From Chitinophagaceae bacterium (GTDB lineage: Bacteria > Bacteroidota > Bacteroidia > Chitinophagales > Chitinophagaceae): a stretch of DNA of 64,000 nucleotides. A model generated the notes under the pieces. That model was not told where the DNA came from, did not search any database, and saw only the letters and a program-made list of their open reading frames with translations. The position numbers and the translations under genes were made by a program. Positions within the stretch are counted from its first letter, which is position 1, and the number at the start of each line of letters is the position of its first letter. Below, piece by piece: positions 52,963-62,396 of this stretch. The stretch spans positions 46,326 through 110,325 of the forward strand of contig JAGXRG010000001.1 in assembly GCA_018335935.1 (NCBI GenBank), given 5' to 3'.

Positions 52963-55254
52963 TTACGATTTATTATATAAACCCATCAACACTTTTTCTG
53001 GTGTAATAGGTGCACAATATTTAATAGTTGAATTTGGATTGAATGCTAATACTGCATTACGTATGGCAAAGAATGCTCCAATACCATACATTAAAGGTGG
53101 TTCACCAACTGCCTTTGATTTCAAGATTGCTAAATTATCTTTTGCTGTATGTAAAAATTCAATTTTCAGTTCTTTTGGAACAGCATATATATCAGGAATT
53201 TTATAGGTACTTAATGCATTACTCAATAGTTTTCCTTGTTCATTGTAAACAATTTCTTCCATCGTCATCCAACCTATTCCTTGAACCAAGCCTCCTTCAC
53301 ACTGACCAATATCAATTGCAAGATTCATGCTTGCTCCAGCATCATGCATTACATTCACAGCATCGATCTCATAAGTTCCCCTTAAACAATCAACAGTAAC
53401 TTCTGTTATGGCTGTTCCATAAACATGATAAGCAAAAGGATGTCCTTTTTCAATTGTTTTATCATAATGAATTATAGGAGTTGCATAATGACCTTTAGCA
53501 CTTAAATTTTTTCGTTTGAAAAATGCTTTTTCGATAATATTTTTCCAGGTAAATTCAGTTGCTTTTTCATTTAAAAACAAGATTTCATTTTGAAATGAAA
53601 TAGTTGTTAGCTCATCTAATTTAAATTCTTCTTTAATAAAATTGTTGAGTGTTTCATTGATTTGCTGACAAGCATTCTGCAATGCTTTACCATTTAAATC
53701 GGCAGTTGAACTTGCTGCTGAAGGTGAAGTATTAGCTACTCTTGTTGTATTGGTGGTTTCTAATTTAATTTTATGTTCAGGAATACCAAAGCATTTTGCA
53801 GCTACTTGTATCATTTTAGTATTCACACCTTGTCCCATTTCAACTGCACCAGTACTTACACCAACAGAACCATCAGAATATACATGAACTAATGCTCTTG
53901 CCTGATTCATCATAGTTTTAGTAAAAGAAATGCCAAAGCAAATAGGCATTAATGAATATCCTTTTTTATAAAATTTATTTGAAGAATTAAAAGCTTCAAC
54001 TCTTTGTTTAATTTCCTCTAGATTGAATTTTTGTTTTGCTTCTTGCCAGCACTCTGTTGCTTCAGTTTCTTTTAATATTTGGCCATAAGAAAATTCATCA
54101 CCATCTTTTACTAAATTTTTTTCTTGAATCGCACTTGTATCCACACCTAATTGTTTTGCTGCAAAATCAATTGCAGCTTCAATTACAAACATACCCTGTG
54201 GTCCACCAAAACCTCTAAATGCTGTATTGGGTGGAAGATTGGTTTTGCAAGAATGAGCAATTGCTGTAACGTTTGGAATAAAATAACTATTGGTACAATG
54301 AAATAAAGTTCTTTCTAAAATTGCTGGAGATAAATCTGCAGCAGCACCACCATTTTGATAAAAAGTAACTTCATATGCTTTTATTTTAAAATTTTCATCT
54401 AGTCCAATTTTAAAATCACTGCTGTAAGGATTTCTTTTACCGGTCATTCGCATATCTTCCATTCTATGCAAAATAATTTTTGCCGGTTTTTTTAAAACAT
54501 AAGCCACTAAAGCAGTCATTGTAGCATAAGCACTTGCTTGATCTTCTTTTCCCCCAAAACCACCACCCAAACGTGGCACATCAACCTCAACTTGATTCAT
54601 ACCAACACCTAAGACCCTTGCAATAGTTCTTTGAACTGCAGTTGGACCTTGTGTGGATGAAAATATTTTTACACTATTATGTTCTGTTGGAAAAGCATAT
54701 GCACCTTGAGTTTCGAGATATAAATGTTCTTGGCCATTGGTATCAGCTGTGCCTTCAAAAACATATTTACAATTCGCAAATGAAGTATCTGTATTGCCTA
54801 ATTTAAATTTTCTTGAAGTTGATAATAATTTATTTTTTTGGAAAGCAACTCGAGGATTTGTAATTACAGGAAGTGGTTCATATTCTATTTTTATTTTTTG
54901 AAGAGCTTCTTCTGCTTCATCTTCAGATTCTGCTGCAACTAATAAAATAGGTTGTCCCCAAAAATGAACTTCATCTTCTGCCAATAATGGTTCATCAGGA
55001 ATGATTCCTCCAATTTGATTTTGATTAGGGATATCTCGATATGAAAATATTTTTAGCACTCCTTTACTTTGTTCAGCTTCAGTAAAATCAATGCTTTTAA
55101 TTTTTGCATGTGCAATATGAGCATCAAATATTTTAATAAAAGCTGTTCCTTCTGCCACCGGCAAATCATCTATATACATTGATTTACCAGCCACATGATT
55201 ATAAAAATCCGGACCGATAAAAGATGAGTTTTCTATGTTTTTAGTGCTTGACAA
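52963..55254 (-). CDS. xdhB: Xanthine dehydrogenase molybdenum-binding subunit
   Basis: The 763-residue subunit binds the Mo-pterin and hydroxylates hypoxanthine and xanthine. It has the glycine-rich GGGFGGKEDQASAYA, the substrate-binding FRGFGGPQGMFVIEA, EMGQGVNTKMIQVA, and the catalytic Glu in KAVGEPPLMYG. Length fits a bacterial XdhB of the split type. The XdhA gene is upstream, 9 bases away. Confidence 0.96.
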   Translation of the reverse strand: MSSTKNIENSSFIGPDFYNHVAGKSMYIDDLPVAEGTAFIKIFDAHIAHAKIKSIDFTEAEQSKGVLKIFSYRDIPNQNQIGGIIPDEPLLAEDEVHFWGQPILLVAAESEDEAEEALQKIKIEYEPLPVITNPRVAFQKNKLLSTSRKFKLGNTDTSFANCKYVFEGTADTNGQEHLYLETQGAYAFPTEHNSVKIFSSTQGPTAVQRTIARVLGVGMNQVEVDVPRLGGGFGGKEDQASAYATMTALVAYVLKKPAKIILHRMEDMRMTGKRNPYSSDFKIGLDENFKIKAYEVTFYQNGGAAADLSPAILERTLFHCTNSYFIPNVTAIAHSCKTNLPPNTAFRGFGGPQGMFVIEAAIDFAAKQLGVDTSAIQEKNLVKDGDEFSYGQILKETEATECWQEAKQKFNLEEIKQRVEAFNSSNKFYKKGYSLMPICFGISFTKTMMNQARALVHVYSDGSVGVSTGAVEMGQGVNTKMIQVAAKCFGIPEHKIKLETTNTTRVANTSPSAASSTADLNGKALQNACQQINETLNNFIKEEFKLDELTTISFQNEILFLNEKATEFTWKNIIEKAFFKRKNLSAKGHYATPIIHYDKTIEKGHPFAYHVYGTAITEVTVDCLRGTYEIDAVNVMHDAGASMNLAIDIGQCEGGLVQGIGWMTMEEIVYNEQGKLLSNALSTYKIPDIYAVPKELKIEFLHTAKDNLAILKSKAVGEPPLMYGIGAFFAIRNAVLAFNPNSTIKYCAPITPEKVLMGLYNKS

Positions 55255-55263
55255 ATTAAAAAA

Positions 55264-56652
55264 TTAAATGTTTGCTAATGTGCTTTCAACTAATGATTCA
55301 GCGTTAGAGAAATGTGTAAGGAATAATTGTCTTAACAATAATCTTTTATAATCTGCAGTTCCTCTAGCATCACTTATGGGTGCAATTTCATTTTGCATAA
55401 TTTGATTTGCTTGAATCAAAACTTCTGCTTTTAATATTTTACCAATTAAAAACTGACAAGTATCTTTTAAATATTTTGGATAAGGGGCAACACCACCAGC
55501 CGAAAGATGAATATTTTGTATTACATCATTTTCTAAACGCAACAAGCATGCACAGTTAACACTTGCTATATCTAAATGAGTTCTTTTACATACTTTTTCA
55601 AAGTTGAAAATGGAATTTGCATTGGGCTTATTAAAAATTATTTGATGAATGATTTCATTCTCATGTTTATCCATTTGTTTATAGCCAATATAAAAATCAT
55701 TCAAATTTATTTGCCTACCTGTATTAAAAATTATATCAGCATCTAATGCTAATAAAAAAACAGTCATATCTCCAATAGGTGATGCATTCACCAAGTTTCC
55801 TGCAATAGTTGCCATGTTTCTAATAGGTGTGGAAGAAACTAGTTTGACATGTTGTTCTAATTTTGGGAAACAATTATTAATGATAGTTGATTCAGCAAAC
55901 TCACTCACAGTTGTAGATGCTGAAAGAATTATTTTATGATTCGATTCTGATATTCCTTTCAAACTACAATCATCAAATAAATTATTAATGCTAGATTCTT
56001 TAACTAGATGATGTTTTTGAACATTCAAATCTGTACCACCACCAATATTTAATGCTGTTTCAGATTTATTGAATATAGAATGAATATTTTTTAACCTTTC
56101 TTCAATACCTAAAAAATAAACAGGTAAATATTTATGTTCAATTAACCATTCTAAATTTTGCTGAGAACGTTTATTAGAGATTTGTTCAGATAATTGTTGA
56201 GCAGCTCTTTCAATAGATTTGTAACCAGTACATCTACAAATATTACCATCAATCATTTTAATAGCATCATTGAAAGTAGAGTGGTTTTCGTTCATTACAA
56301 AACCAGTTAATGACATTACAAACCCAATGGTACAAAAACCACATTGTGTACCATTTGCATCTACCATAGCTTGTTGAACTGGAGTTAATGCTGATTGATT
56401 AATTCCTTCAACTGTTACAATATGTTTTCCATGAGCATTGATTAAAGGCATCAAGCAACTAGTCATATTTCTATATACCAATTTACCATTGTCAAATGCT
56501 CCTACTAATATGGTACAAGCTCCACAATCTCCTTCTCTACAACCAATTTTTGTTCCTGTTAACCTTTTATGATAACGAACAAAATCTAATACAGTTGAAC
56601 CAGGTGGTTCATTGGTTTGAACAGATTGATTATTTAAAATAAATTCAATCAT
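55264..56652 (-). CDS. xdhA: Xanthine dehydrogenase small subunit (2Fe-2S and FAD)
   Basis: The 462-residue subunit moves electrons from XdhB to NAD. The N terminus has two 2Fe-2S motifs (CREGDCGACTILVG with CLMPL; CGFCTIGFVMSLTG with GNICRCTGYKSIERA). Residues 195-460 are the FAD domain (NIGGGTDLNVQKHH, ATIAGNLVNASPIGDM). Its first base overlaps the last base of the guanine deaminase gene, so translation is coupled. Confidence 0.95.
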   Translation of the reverse strand: MIEFILNNQSVQTNEPPGSTVLDFVRYHKRLTGTKIGCREGDCGACTILVGAFDNGKLVYRNMTSCLMPLINAHGKHIVTVEGINQSALTPVQQAMVDANGTQCGFCTIGFVMSLTGFVMNENHSTFNDAIKMIDGNICRCTGYKSIERAAQQLSEQISNKRSQQNLEWLIEHKYLPVYFLGIEERLKNIHSIFNKSETALNIGGGTDLNVQKHHLVKESSINNLFDDCSLKGISESNHKIILSASTTVSEFAESTIINNCFPKLEQHVKLVSSTPIRNMATIAGNLVNASPIGDMTVFLLALDADIIFNTGRQINLNDFYIGYKQMDKHENEIIHQIIFNKPNANSIFNFEKVCKRTHLDIASVNCACLLRLENDVIQNIHLSAGGVAPYPKYLKDTCQFLIGKILKAEVLIQANQIMQNEIAPISDARGTADYKRLLLRQLFLTHFSNAESLVESTLANI

Positions 56653-57125
56653 TAATATTCAGTTTTATGTTCACTTTCTTGCCACTTTTTAAAGGCAACA
56701 TTAGCTTCTGTTCTTAAAAGTTGTTTTGTAAATAATTTTCTTTCTGAAATGGGTTTTGCAATTTCTTCGTAAATAAATTGATCATCAAATTGAATAGCAG
56801 CAGCATCTTCCTTACTATTGGCATAAAATAATTTATCTGGTCGTGCCCAATAAATAGCTCCTAAACACATAGGACAAGGTTCACAAGAAGTATAAATTTC
56901 ACAACCACTTAATTGAAAAGTATTTAAAGTTTTACATGCTTCTCTAATTGCCACAACTTCAGCATGAGCTGTAGGATCATTTGTAGATGTAACATGATTC
57001 ACACCACGAGCAATAATTTTTCCATCCTTTACAATAACAGCACCAAATGGACCACCATTTCCACTTTCTACATTCTCTATAGAAAGTTGAATGGCTTTTT
57101 TCATAAAATCTTCTTCATTCATCAT
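56652..57125 (-). CDS. guaD: Guanine deaminase (CDA-fold)
   Basis: The 157-residue zinc enzyme of the cytidine-deaminase fold converts guanine to xanthine. It has GGPFGAVIVKDGKIIARGVN, the HAEVVAIREA proton-transfer motif and the SCEPCPMCLGAIYWA zinc motif. The C-terminal segment with FYANSKEDAAAIQFDD is typical of GuaD rather than tRNA adenosine deaminase. It is the first gene of the purine operon. Confidence 0.9.
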   Translation of the reverse strand: MMNEEDFMKKAIQLSIENVESGNGGPFGAVIVKDGKIIARGVNHVTSTNDPTAHAEVVAIREACKTLNTFQLSGCEIYTSCEPCPMCLGAIYWARPDKLFYANSKEDAAAIQFDDQFIYEEIAKPISERKLFTKQLLRTEANVAFKKWQESEHKTEY

Positions 57126-57250
57126 CAGAACAGTTTTCTAGTTTGGTAAATTGAGCAATATAAAACAGTTGTTAAAGATATTAAAAAAGCCATTTCAAGT
57201 GTATTAGAAACTAAATGTTAGTAATTTTAATTATTGTTTAAAATTATATT

Positions 57251-58288
57251 TTGAAAAGAGATTCTTGGCTTCTTTATCCTTATACTTGTTCAGAGAGGAA
57301 TTTAATTATTCAAAGATTAATTGCCTTATGGGCATTTGCTGAAAGTGGTTTGGGTGGCGTATTACATGCATTACAGGTTCCTTTTACAGGTTTAATAGTT
57401 GGTGGCATTGCCATGATTATAATTACTTTATTGTCGTCACTTTCCAATAATATTTTTAAAGATCTTTCAAAAGCATTTTTTATTGTTGTAGTAGTTAAAC
57501 TAACAATTAGTCCTTATACTCCTATTACTGCCTATTTTGCAATTTTATTTCAAGTGGTATTAGGCTTATTTATTTACAAAATTTTCAACATTAATTATAT
57601 CAGTATTTTATTTTTTTGTTCTATTGCTATGTTAGAGTCTGCCCTACAAAAGATTTTATTGCTTGTAATTTTTTATGGGAAGAATTTATTTATTGCAACA
57701 AATGATTTTATCAATTTTATACTTCAACAATTCTATTTACAAAAAATCAATGCCAGCTTTTGGATTTTGTTGATATACTTATTGATTTATTTTATTGGAG
57801 GAATTTTGATTGCCTATATAACCAATAGAATTATTCATACATCAATACAACAACCTACATTATTATATTTCCATGAGGATGTTTTAGTAGAAAACAAAAA
57901 GAGAAACTTTAAAAAACCATTATTTTATATCTCTCTTGCAGTTCTATTGGCATTGTGTTTTTATTTATTGAACAAACAAAGTACAACAGGATTTAAAATT
58001 TTATATTCATTAGTTTTTAGTTTAATGATAATTATATTTTGGTATTTTATTCTGACACCTTTTGTTTCTAAACAACTTTTAAAGTATTTAAACAAAAAAG
58101 AATATCATTACAAAGTTGAAATTACCAGTATCATGAATTTCATACCAACACTTCAAAAAATTGTCAAAATAGCATGGCAACAAAGTCAATCATATAAAGG
58201 ATTACATAGAATAAATAATTTTATTACTATAGTTTTTAGCTGGGTAATTTTATTTCCACAGCAATCAATAATTAAAAGTGAATGCTAA
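57251..58288 (+). CDS. Membrane protein, possible ECF-type transport component
   Basis: The 345-residue protein has about nine membrane helices (ESGLGGVLHALQVPFTGLIV, LTISPYTPITAYFAILFQ, ALQKILLLVIFYG). The first two segments resemble ECF S-component substrate sites, but no named family fits with certainty. The start is a TTG (MKRDSWLLYPYTCSERN), since no ATG precedes the conserved N terminus. It overlaps the NTPase gene by 7 bases, so the two are coupled. It is divergent from the purine operon. Confidence 0.7.
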   Translation: MKRDSWLLYPYTCSERNLIIQRLIALWAFAESGLGGVLHALQVPFTGLIVGGIAMIIITLLSSLSNNIFKDLSKAFFIVVVVKLTISPYTPITAYFAILFQVVLGLFIYKIFNINYISILFFCSIAMLESALQKILLLVIFYGKNLFIATNDFINFILQQFYLQKINASFWILLIYLLIYFIGGILIAYITNRIIHTSIQQPTLLYFHEDVLVENKKRNFKKPLFYISLAVLLALCFYLLNKQSTTGFKILYSLVFSLMIIIFWYFILTPFVSKQLLKYLNKKEYHYKVEITSIMNFIPTLQKIVKIAWQQSQSYKGLHRINNFITIVFSWVILFPQQSIIKSEC

Positions 58289-58770
58289 ACATCATTATCT
58301 TTTCAAAGCCTATTCATAGTGGTAAGACTACTGAACTTTTAAATTGGGTAAAAGGAGAGAAAGAATGTTATGGTGTTTTAATGCCAGAATTAAAAAGCAG
58401 AAAATATTTTTACAATATTAATGATGAAACCTATTTTGAAGCTGATATTATTAATAAAGAAACCTCTTCCATAAAAACTCAAATCATTGGTAAGTATTGC
58501 TTCAATGATGCTTCTTTCAAAAAAGCTAATCAAATAATTATTGAAGCATTTCAACAAGAAAAGAGTTTCATCGTCATAGATGAAATTGGCAAGTTAGAAT
58601 TACGACAAGAAGGTTTTTTTGAATGCTTACAAACTATTTTTCAATCTTCCTCCAAAAAAAATCTCTCACTATTATTGGTAGTGAGAGATACTTTATTAGA
58701 TGAGGTGAATCAATTTTTTCAAATAAACGAGTTCAAGTTAATTCACTCAATTGATGAATTAAATGTATAA
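58282..58770 (+). CDS. THEP1-like nucleoside-triphosphatase
   Basis: The 162-residue protein has a P loop of the NTPase_1 type (FSKPIHSGKTTELLNWV) and the Walker B FIVIDEIGKLELRQEGFFE, diagnostic of the THEP1 family. It hydrolyses nucleoside triphosphates; the biological role is unclear. Coupling with a membrane protein next to a purine cluster suggests an accessory function in nucleobase uptake or metabolism, as inference. Confidence 0.85.
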   Translation: MLNIIIFSKPIHSGKTTELLNWVKGEKECYGVLMPELKSRKYFYNINDETYFEADIINKETSSIKTQIIGKYCFNDASFKKANQIIIEAFQQEKSFIVIDEIGKLELRQEGFFECLQTIFQSSSKKNLSLLLVVRDTLLDEVNQFFQINEFKLIHSIDELNV

Positions 58771-58775
58771 TTGAA

Positions 58776-61655
58776 TTATTCTTGATCCATATAACTTTCA
58801 ATAGGCTCGCAAGTACAAATTAAATTTCTATCACCATGTGTATTGTTTACTCTTGCAACACTTGGCCAAAATTTATTTTTACTTACATACTCTAATGGAA
58901 ATGCTGCTTGCTGACGAGTGTAAGGTTTTGTCCATTCATCAGCACAAACAACAGCTTGAGTATGAGGTGCATTTTTTAAAGCATTATTGAGCTTATCAGT
59001 TTTGCCAGATTCAATATCTTTTATTTCATGATAGATTGCAATCAATGCATCGCAGAATCTATCTAACTCAGCTTTATCTTCACTTTCTGTAGGCTCAATC
59101 ATGATAGTTCCTGCAACTGGAAAACTCATTGTTGGTGCATGAAAACCATAATCAATTAAACGTTTTGCAACATCTTCAGCTTCTACTCCTGCAGATAATT
59201 TGAATGGTCTTAAATCAACAATAAATTCATGAGCACAAGTTCCATTTTTTCCTGTGTATAAGATTGGATAAAACTTTTTCAATCTAGCCTTCATATAATT
59301 GGCATTTAAAATAGCAAATTCTGTTGCTTTTTTAACACCATCATATCCTAACATTTTTATATATGCATAGCTGATTAATAAAATTGAAGCTGAGCCTAAG
59401 TTTGCTGCACTTACTGCATTAAATCTGTCAACAGTCGACGGTTGACCGTTAACCGTAAAATGACCAGGTAAATGTTTTGCCAAATGTTCTTTAACACAAA
59501 TTGGACCCATACCAGGACCTCCTCCTCCATGAGGTATTGCAAATGTTTTATGCAAATTCAAATGACAAACATCAGCACCAATAATTGCAGGAGAAGTTAA
59601 TCCTACTTGAGCGTTCATGTTTGCACCATCCATGTATACTTGTCCACCAAACTCATGAACAATTTTACAAATCTCTACAATACCTTCTTCAAAAACACCA
59701 TAAGTACTAGGGTAAGTTACCATTAATGCACCTAAAGTATCTTTATATTGTTCTGCCTTCAATCTTAAATCATCAATATCAATTGTTCCGTTTTCTCTGC
59801 TCTTTACAACCACAACTTTCATACCTGCCATTACTGCACTTGCAGGATTAGTACCATGTGCAGAAATTGGAATTAATACAATATTTCTATGAGCATTATT
59901 ATTAGCTTTATGGTAAGACATAATTGTTAGCAAACCTGCATACTCTCCTTGTGCTCCAGAGTTAGGTTGCAAACTACAAGCATCGAACCCAGTAATTACA
60001 TTTAAATATTTAGCTAATTCATCTGTAATGGTTTTATAACCTAAAGCTTGTTCTAGTGGAACAAAAGGATGCAGTTGAGAAAACTCTGGCCAACTAACAG
60101 GAATCATTTCTGTTGCAGCATTCAACTTCATAGTACAACTACCTAAAGTAATCATACTGGTGTTTAAAGAAAGATCTTTATTTTCTAGTTGTTTTATATA
60201 ACGCATCATTTGGCTTTCGCTACGATGAGCATTGAAAACAGGATGTGTTAAATAATTTGAAGTTCTTGTTGCAAAAGTTGGTATACAACTGATTTGATCG
60301 TCACTATTAAATTCTATTTCAGCTTCATCTTTTCCTAAGCTTTCAGCAAAAATGTAAACAATATCTAACACATCTTTTTGTGATGTAGTTTCATCTAATG
60401 ATATACAAATAGTATAATTATTTAGATATCTAAAATTTACTTGATTAGCTTCAGCAATTGGTTTAATCACTGATGATTTTGCTTCAATACTAATCGTATC
60501 GAAATAGTTTTGATTGCTGATTTGAAATCCTAAATCTTTTAAAGCATTACTCAACACTTGAGTTAGTGTAGTAACTCTTAAGGCAATATTTCTAATTCCA
60601 TCAGCACCATGATACACAGCATACATAGCAGCCATATTAGCTAATAATGCTTGAGCCGTACAAATATTGCTAGTTGCTTTTTCGCGTTTTATATGTTGCT
60701 CTCTTGTTTGTAAAGCCATACGTAATGCTCTATTACCTTGAGCATCTATACTAATTCCAATTATTCTTCCAGGAATACTTCTTTTAAATTCATCTTTAGT
60801 CGCAAAAAATGCAGCATGAGGACCACCATAACCCAAAGGCACACCAAAACGCTGAGAATTTCCAACAGCAGCATCTGCACCTAATTCACCAGGTGGAGTT
60901 AATAAGCTTAACGCTAATAAATCTGTTGCCATTACTACATAACCATTAATGTTATGAACATCACTTATAAAACTTCTATAATCTTCTATACCTCCATTAC
61001 TGTTTGGATATTGAACTATAGCACCAAAATAAGTTTCATCCAATTGTATTATCTTATAATCGCCAAAAACTAATTCAATATTAATTGGTGTAGCTCTTGT
61101 TTTTAATACATCTTTAGTTTGTTCAAACACATGTTCATCAACAAAAAATTTATTTTTATTTTCTTTATTGGTTTGATGAAAAAACATAGCCATAGCTTCA
61201 GCTGCTGCAGTAGCTTCGTCTAATAAAGAAGCATTAGCTAGCTCTAATCCTGTTAAATCACTTACTACAGTTTGGTAATTCAATAAACTTTCTAAACGAC
61301 CTTGAGAAATTTCGGCTTGATAAGGTGTGTACTGTGTATACCATCCTGGATTTTCAAATACATTTCTCAAAATTACACTTGGTGTAATAGTATTATAGTA
61401 ACCAGCACCAATATATGTTTTGAACACTTTATTTTGTGCAGCAACTTTTTTTAATTCATTCAAATATTCAAATTCACTTACAGCAGCAGGAATGTTTAAG
61501 TTTTCTTGCATTCGTATGCCTTCTGGAACAGTTTTATTTATAAGTTCATCTAAACTTTCTACTCCAATAGTATTCAACATTTCCTTAACTTCTGTTTCAT
61601 TGGGCCCAATATGACGTTGATGAAATTCTGTAGACTGATTTTGAAAAAGATTCAT
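58776..61655 (-). CDS. gcvP: Glycine dehydrogenase (decarboxylating), P protein
   Basis: The 959-residue enzyme decarboxylates glycine with PLP and passes the aminomethyl group to GcvH. It is full length and has the homologous halves fused. Landmarks are HRHIGPNETEVKEML, TPYQAEISQGRLESLLNYQ, and the PLP Lys segment NLHKTFAIPHGGGGPGMGP. After HLAKHLPGHF it has TVNGQPSTVDRF, encoded by the repeat at 59426-59460, in place of the usual loop. gcvH and gcvT are not in the window. Confidence 0.97.
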   Translation of the reverse strand: MNLFQNQSTEFHQRHIGPNETEVKEMLNTIGVESLDELINKTVPEGIRMQENLNIPAAVSEFEYLNELKKVAAQNKVFKTYIGAGYYNTITPSVILRNVFENPGWYTQYTPYQAEISQGRLESLLNYQTVVSDLTGLELANASLLDEATAAAEAMAMFFHQTNKENKNKFFVDEHVFEQTKDVLKTRATPINIELVFGDYKIIQLDETYFGAIVQYPNSNGGIEDYRSFISDVHNINGYVVMATDLLALSLLTPPGELGADAAVGNSQRFGVPLGYGGPHAAFFATKDEFKRSIPGRIIGISIDAQGNRALRMALQTREQHIKREKATSNICTAQALLANMAAMYAVYHGADGIRNIALRVTTLTQVLSNALKDLGFQISNQNYFDTISIEAKSSVIKPIAEANQVNFRYLNNYTICISLDETTSQKDVLDIVYIFAESLGKDEAEIEFNSDDQISCIPTFATRTSNYLTHPVFNAHRSESQMMRYIKQLENKDLSLNTSMITLGSCTMKLNAATEMIPVSWPEFSQLHPFVPLEQALGYKTITDELAKYLNVITGFDACSLQPNSGAQGEYAGLLTIMSYHKANNNAHRNIVLIPISAHGTNPASAVMAGMKVVVVKSRENGTIDIDDLRLKAEQYKDTLGALMVTYPSTYGVFEEGIVEICKIVHEFGGQVYMDGANMNAQVGLTSPAIIGADVCHLNLHKTFAIPHGGGGPGMGPICVKEHLAKHLPGHFTVNGQPSTVDRFNAVSAANLGSASILLISYAYIKMLGYDGVKKATEFAILNANYMKARLKKFYPILYTGKNGTCAHEFIVDLRPFKLSAGVEAEDVAKRLIDYGFHAPTMSFPVAGTIMIEPTESEDKAELDRFCDALIAIYHEIKDIESGKTDKLNNALKNAPHTQAVVCADEWTKPYTRQQAAFPLEYVSKNKFWPSVARVNNTHGDRNLICTCEPIESYMDQE
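59426..59460. repeat. In-gene GTTGAC/GTTAAC element in gcvP
   Basis: The block TGTCAACAGTCGACGGTTGA then CCGTTAACCGTAAAA shares GTTGACCGTTAAC with the element in hutU. It is translated as FTVNGQPSTVD. Confidence 0.85.
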
Positions 61656-61690
61656 AAAAAAGGGTTTGATCGTTTGAATTCTGAAATCAA

Positions 61691-61704
61691 CTAACAGCTG
61701 TTAG
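61691..61704 (-). promoter_or_regulatory. CTAACAGCTGTTAG palindrome in the gcvP 5' leader
   Basis: A perfect 14-bp palindrome lies between the predicted gcvP promoter and its start. It may be an operator. Confidence 0.45.
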
Positions 61705-61721
61705 TGCTCAAATTTTGGTTG

Positions 61722-61729
61722 CAAATGTA
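61722..61729 (-). promoter_or_regulatory. Predicted gcvP promoter -7 box TACATTTG
   Basis: On the minus strand this reads TACATTTG, matching TAnnTTTG, and lies about 66 bases before the gcvP ATG. A clear -33 TTTG is not visible. Confidence 0.5.
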
Positions 61730-61787
61730 AGGCGACAAATTATTTAATTTAGGAATGTTTTTGAAGTATGATGTAAATCAATTCACA

Positions 61788-62282
61788 CTAAATTAACACA
61801 TGTGTATCTTTTACAACTCCCATCACAAATACACTTTGAACATGACCAATATTATCGGCCTGACTTAATTTGTTCACATGAAAATCGTAATAGGTTTCCA
61901 TACTTTCTGCAACTACTTTCAACATAAAATCAAATTCACCACTAATACTATAGCATTCAATTACTTCGTGAAATGAAAGAATACTTTTAATAAACTTAGC
62001 ACCTTCTTTTTTATCGTGCTGTTTTAGTGATACATAACAAATCACCATCAAACCTTTATTTACTTTACTATGATCTAATAAAGTAGCATATTGTTTGATG
62101 ACACCACTTTGTTCTAACCTTTTAATTCTTTCATGAACAGGCGTAGTGCTCAAATGCACTTTAGCTGAAATTTCTTTAATACTTGCTTTGGCATTTTCTT
62201 GTAAAACTTTTAAAATGGCAATATCTGTAGTATCGAGAGATGCAGTTTTAGTGATTTGTTCTGTAATTGATGTTTTAGGCAT
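61788..62282 (-). CDS. Lrp/AsnC-family transcriptional regulator
   Basis: The 164-residue protein has the Lrp helix-turn-helix (LDTTDIAILKVLQENAKASI, STTPVHERIKRLEQSGVIKQ) and a C-terminal RAM ligand-binding domain (YSISGEFDFMLKVVAESM). It is located upstream of gcvP in the same direction and may control gcvP or ahcY, which is divergent. Lrp-type regulation of glycine cleavage is known in enterobacteria; here it is inference. Confidence 0.93.
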   Translation of the reverse strand: MPKTSITEQITKTASLDTTDIAILKVLQENAKASIKEISAKVHLSTTPVHERIKRLEQSGVIKQYATLLDHSKVNKGLMVICYVSLKQHDKKEGAKFIKSILSFHEVIECYSISGEFDFMLKVVAESMETYYDFHVNKLSQADNIGHVQSVFVMGVVKDTHVLI

Positions 62283-62373
62283 AGCATTTAGGTTATTTAT
62301 TCTTTATAATTGTAAATTTATATACTATTTTTCTATATTTCAATTGTTTCACAAAATATTATTCTACATTTCT

Positions 62374-62381
62374 TATTTTTG
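62374..62381 (+). promoter_or_regulatory. ahcY promoter -7 box TATTTTTG
   Basis: This matches TAnnTTTG and lies 15 bases before the ATG at 62397. The longer track start at 62379 falls inside the box. Confidence 0.6.
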
Positions 62382-62396
62382 CAAAAACAAATTAAT

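Noticed and set aside
53043-53399. 118-residue plus-strand ORF
   Set aside because: It is a Leu/Gln/His-rich shadow of xdhB on the opposite strand.
58662-58688. 10-bp hairpin TCTCTCACTA/TAGTGAGAGA
   Set aside because: It is inside the THEP1-like coding sequence and encodes the conserved LLLVVRD segment; no T tract follows.
61656-61787. Glycine riboswitch upstream of gcvP
   Set aside because: The 130-base leader lacks the paired glycine aptamer structure; only a promoter and a palindrome are visible.
62283-62396. SAH riboswitch upstream of ahcY
   Set aside because: The promoter box lies 15 bases before the ATG, leaving no room for an aptamer in the leader.
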